From the NCBI GenBank assembly GCA_002382325.1, contig DGAG01000012.1, forward strand, positions 1-64,000: a stretch of 64,000 bases of DNA. The letters run 5' to 3'. Source of the stretch: Epsilonproteobacteria bacterium UBA4036 (GTDB taxonomy: Bacteria; Campylobacterota; Campylobacteria; Campylobacterales; Arcobacteraceae). The notes below the pieces were generated by a model. It searched no databases. It worked only from the letters and a program-made list of their open reading frames with translations, and was not told where the DNA came from. Positions 61,671 to 64,000 of this stretch are shown piece after piece. The first letter of the stretch is position 1; each line of letters starts with the position of its first letter. A program made the position numbers and the translations under genes.

Positions 61671-62238
61671 CTGTTTGTCTCCAACTTTGTATATATTCTT
61701 TGGCTTTTTGGTCTAAAAATTGCATTCGCTCTTTGCCTTTGGGCATAGTTTTTCGGTAGTTTTTCATCTGTTCTAAAAATTCTACTATGTTATTGGGAAT
61801 AAGGTTTGATAGAAAAATACGCAACTGTTTTGCCACAGCAGGTGAAGATCCACCTGTCGAAATGGCAATGGTTAAATCCCCTTTTTTGACATACGAAGGA
61901 AAAATAAAATCGCAATATTGTTGTAAATCCACACAATTACAAAGACAAGGATATTGTCGTGTTTCTAAATAAATCTCTTCTTGTAAGGCAAAATTATCCA
62001 CAGCAGCAATAACTATATCATAGCCTTGAGCGTCACCTTTTTCATAGGTTTTTACCAAATGAGTTAAGCGGTGTTGTTGGATTAATGCCATTGTGGCTTC
62101 ATTGTAGGCTTGGGCAATAAGTGTAATATTGTGGGTAAAATCGAGCAGATGTTCGAGTTTTTCTAATGCAACATTTCCCCCACCTACGATTAAAATCTTT
62201 TTATCATCAAACTTCAAAAATGCAGGAAAATATGCCAT
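61651..62238 (-). CDS. met8: Precorrin-2 dehydrogenase / sirohydrochlorin ferrochelatase (Met8-type)
   Basis: 195 residues, the stand-alone form of the CysG N-terminal half. The NAD site is KILIVGGGNVALEKLEHLL. CNCVDLQQYCDFIFPSYV and the STGGSSPAVAKQLR segment are the family marks. It oxidises precorrin-2 and inserts iron, giving siroheme for heme d1 and siroheme enzymes. Its promoter carries the Crp/Fnr-type box, which supports a link to NirS maturation. Confidence 0.9.
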   Translation of the reverse strand: MAYFPAFLKFDDKKILIVGGGNVALEKLEHLLDFTHNITLIAQAYNEATMALIQQHRLTHLVKTYEKGDAQGYDIVIAAVDNFALQEEIYLETRQYPCLCNCVDLQQYCDFIFPSYVKKGDLTIAISTGGSSPAVAKQLRIFLSNLIPNNIVEFLEQMKNYRKTMPKGKERMQFLDQKAKEYIQSWRQTDENKKQ

Positions 62239-62263
62239 ACAAAAACCTTTGTGTTAAAAAGTT

Positions 62264-62305
62264 ATTCTAACCAAATGAAAATTAGCTTTCCTTAATTTGA
62301 ATCAA
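62264..62305 (-). promoter_or_regulatory. Crp/Fnr-type promoter of met8
   Basis: Minus strand: box TTGAT-TCAA-ATTAA at 62305-62292, 22-bp spacer, TAGAAT at 62269-62264, then 25 bp to the ATG. Confidence 0.65.
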
Positions 62306-62312
62306 TTTATAC

Positions 62313-62906
62313 TCAATACAACTCCTCTTGTTTAATGTATTGATTGACACACGCACTGTGAATGAGTTTATTGGTATTGGTATACAACGTTTTATATCGT
62401 TCAAATTTGAGTTCATGATTGCGTTTGATTTTATTGTACCCATAATACGTTGCCAGTGCAATGAGACCAAAAAGAGTATAAATCACTTCTGAATGAGTCG
62501 CATAGAGTTCTGTAAATAAAGCCACCACATTGTGAATCATAAAAATCAGCATAATACCTACTGAACCAATCCAAATCTCATAGGCACTGCCTTTGGAATC
62601 CACAGAAAAGTTTTCCAAATTTTTAAGTTCTTGCACATTTTTATTGATGGTATTTTTAGCATCAATCGTTTGTTCAGAATCGTTTTTATCAATTATTAAA
62701 GCTTTGGCATGAATCGAAGAGAGTTCTGAATAACGATTGATTAAAATGTACTCTTGAAGTAATGCTTCATCTGTTTGTAAAATCGTTGTAATGGTTTCAC
62801 ACGAAAGCTCCATTGATTGATATTTCTCTTTTATTTCAAACAAAATGGTATTGTACAAACTCTCTTCATAAATTTCTTGAGCCACTTTTTGAATATTCAT
62901 AACCAT
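62313..62906 (-). CDS. Two-helix membrane protein of unknown function downstream of the oxidase
   Basis: 197 residues from ATG 62906 (AAAGGAG upstream). A mostly helical N-terminal region (about 1-105), two membrane helices (about 112-132 and 138-156), and a basic tail (KIKRNHELKFERYKTLY). No recognised domain. It follows the heme-copper oxidase gene by 35 bp across a perfect palindrome and may be cotranscribed with it. Confidence 0.6.
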   Translation of the reverse strand: MVMNIQKVAQEIYEESLYNTILFEIKEKYQSMELSCETITTILQTDEALLQEYILINRYSELSSIHAKALIIDKNDSEQTIDAKNTINKNVQELKNLENFSVDSKGSAYEIWIGSVGIMLIFMIHNVVALFTELYATHSEVIYTLFGLIALATYYGYNKIKRNHELKFERYKTLYTNTNKLIHSACVNQYIKQEELY

Positions 62907-62920
62907 CGTATCTCCTTTAA

Positions 62921-62940
62921 TGAGACGTTAAAACGTCTCA
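62921..62940 (-). terminator. Perfect 20-bp palindrome between the oxidase and its downstream gene
   Basis: TGAGACGTT-AA-AACGTCTCA, 9-bp arms, starting two bases after the oxidase stop and ending 14 bp before the next ATG. It could be a partial terminator, an RNA-stabilising stem or an operator. There is no T-run to call it a full terminator. Confidence 0.5.
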
Positions 62941-62941
62941 T

Positions 62942-64000
62942 TTATACTGTTTTTAATGCAGGTACACACGCTGTTGTATCTAGCGTTGTTTTGGTAAAAA
63001 TGCGTAAAAGTCCATTTAAACCAATACTCATAATCACATTAACCAAAAAACACACCCAAGCTACTATTAACATAAACCCACAAATTCCTGCTAAAATCAT
63101 ATAGGTTTCATACTCACCGTTAATATACAACGTTCGTCGCAACATTCCATCCATGGCTGCCATTCCCATAAACGCTCCCATTCCTATACCACCAATGAGT
63201 TGCCCCCAAAAGTGAATATTGGCAAGTTTTTGACTGTAGAGCTTAACGTTATTTGTTACTATTGGCCAAAGTGTGTACAAGGCTGAATACAACGTCATAC
63301 TAAGACCCACTAAAATCGCCACATGCACATGAGGACCTACAATCCATTGTGTGTTGTGCAAAACTCGATTTAATCCCATGTCCGCTTGTAAGATTCCAGC
63401 AGGTACAGCTAACATAAAGCCTAAAATTCCTGCGAGTAAAAACTTTAATTCGTTACTCATTTTTAACGGTCGCGCACTCCATAACGTCACTAACGTAATA
63501 AACACCGCAATGCCTTGAGTGACCAATTCAAATGCTGTAACCATCTCTCCTGAAACCAGTTTCATCATATTGGGTTGTCCTTGATCTGCCAATAAATGAT
63601 GCGACCAAACAAACCAAGACACTACTAACTCTAAAAGTAAGGCAGCTCGTGCAATGTTTTGCATAAAAAGTTTTTTGCCCGTAATAAGCATGGCCAATAA
63701 ATACCATGTTCCTGCGACATAAATGAGCACCAACCCATCGGCGATTAAATCCAATCCCCACCAAAAAAAATTTTTATACAATAAGGCATTAACCGATGTA
63801 TAATCCATAGGAACACCTGCTAGTTCAGCAAAAATATAGATCAAAATTAAAATCCCACACGTTAAAATGACCAACGCATCCAAAAAGGTATCTATCGTTC
63901 CTCGAAAAATCGCAACCACAGGCAATGAAACCGCTGGTTCTTTAGCATACGGCTCTTTGCCTTGCATTTTATATAAAATATTTAAAAATCCATCAATACC
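62942..64000 (-). CDS. Heme-copper oxidase subunit I, B-family-like, 3' part (possible non-canonical NO reductase)
   Basis: The last 352 codons; the frame is open to the right edge, so the start is outside. About eight helices. Metal-site motifs seen: the His pair of helix VII (WSHHLLADQG) and the heme ligands of helix X (HNTQWIVGPHVHVAI). In helix VI, B-family oxygen reductases have FWxxGHPxVYFW, with a CuB His and the cross-linked Tyr; here the aligned segment is FWWGLDLIADG, with Asp in place of both. It is usually annotated as b(o/a)3-type cytochrome oxidase. The lost His/Tyr and the denitrification setting point to an NO-reducing relative. Confidence 0.75.
   Translation of the reverse strand, partial: GIDGFLNILYKMQGKEPYAKEPAVSLPVVAIFRGTIDTFLDALVILTCGILILIYIFAELAGVPMDYTSVNALLYKNFFWWGLDLIADGLVLIYVAGTWYLLAMLITGKKLFMQNIARAALLLELVVSWFVWSHHLLADQGQPNMMKLVSGEMVTAFELVTQGIAVFITLVTLWSARPLKMSNELKFLLAGILGFMLAVPAGILQADMGLNRVLHNTQWIVGPHVHVAILVGLSMTLYSALYTLWPIVTNNVKLYSQKLANIHFWGQLIGGIGMGAFMGMAAMDGMLRRTLYINGEYETYMILAGICGFMLIVAWVCFLVNVIMSIGLNGLLRIFTKTTLDTTACVPALKTV

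Overview
This is a low-GC window carrying chromosomal genes of a Campylobacterota (epsilonproteobacterial) denitrifier, most likely of the Arcobacter group. The evidence is the gene content: a Wolinella-type nos gene order, a nosZ with a C-terminal cytochrome c domain, a DUF2018 protein, a PEB4-like parvulin and a Na+-pumping decarboxylase. No rRNA, tRNA or CRISPR array was seen. The genus call is an inference.

Layout. 1-1.7 kb: end of an oad operon, an AraC regulator and tatA. 1.75-4.4 kb: an accessory patch with a PIN toxin/antitoxin pair, a membrane-anchored pentapeptide-repeat protein and a 568-bp non-coding element full of palindromes. 4.4-8.6 kb: yajC-secD-secF and lnt. 8.65-14.4 kb: a Cu/Ag-type RND efflux operon. 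14.5-23.7 kb: housekeeping genes (cca, mscS, proS, hemA, polyprenyl synthase, hisD, aroK). 23.7-36.4 kb: two sensor kinases, exbBD, fba, a parvulin, a DHH phosphoesterase, an Rrf2 regulator, rpsO and moaA.

36.4-64 kb is a denitrification island. It starts with a Crp/Fnr regulator coupled to a NarX/PilJ-like sensor that has no output domain. It continues with nosZ, nosBDGC1C2HFY and two NosL-type genes; norCB with three small membrane-protein genes around it; and nirS with the heme d1 genes nirN-like, nirC-like, nirJ, nirF and nirE. It ends with psiE, a second Crp/Fnr gene, a cytochrome c peroxidase, met8 and, running off the right edge, a heme-copper oxidase subunit I whose helix VI lacks the usual His and Tyr. 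Together these take nitrite to NO, N2O and N2. NirE plus Met8 would supply siroheme for heme d1, but no siroheme decarboxylase (NirD/L/G/H) is in the window.

Two patterns tie the window together. First, eight promoters in the island share a TTGAY-N4-ATYAA-like box exactly 22 bp upstream of a -10 hexamer, the geometry of a class II Crp/Fnr-activated promoter. Second, four intergenic hairpins are built from locus-specific 7-bp repeats arranged as inverted arrays.
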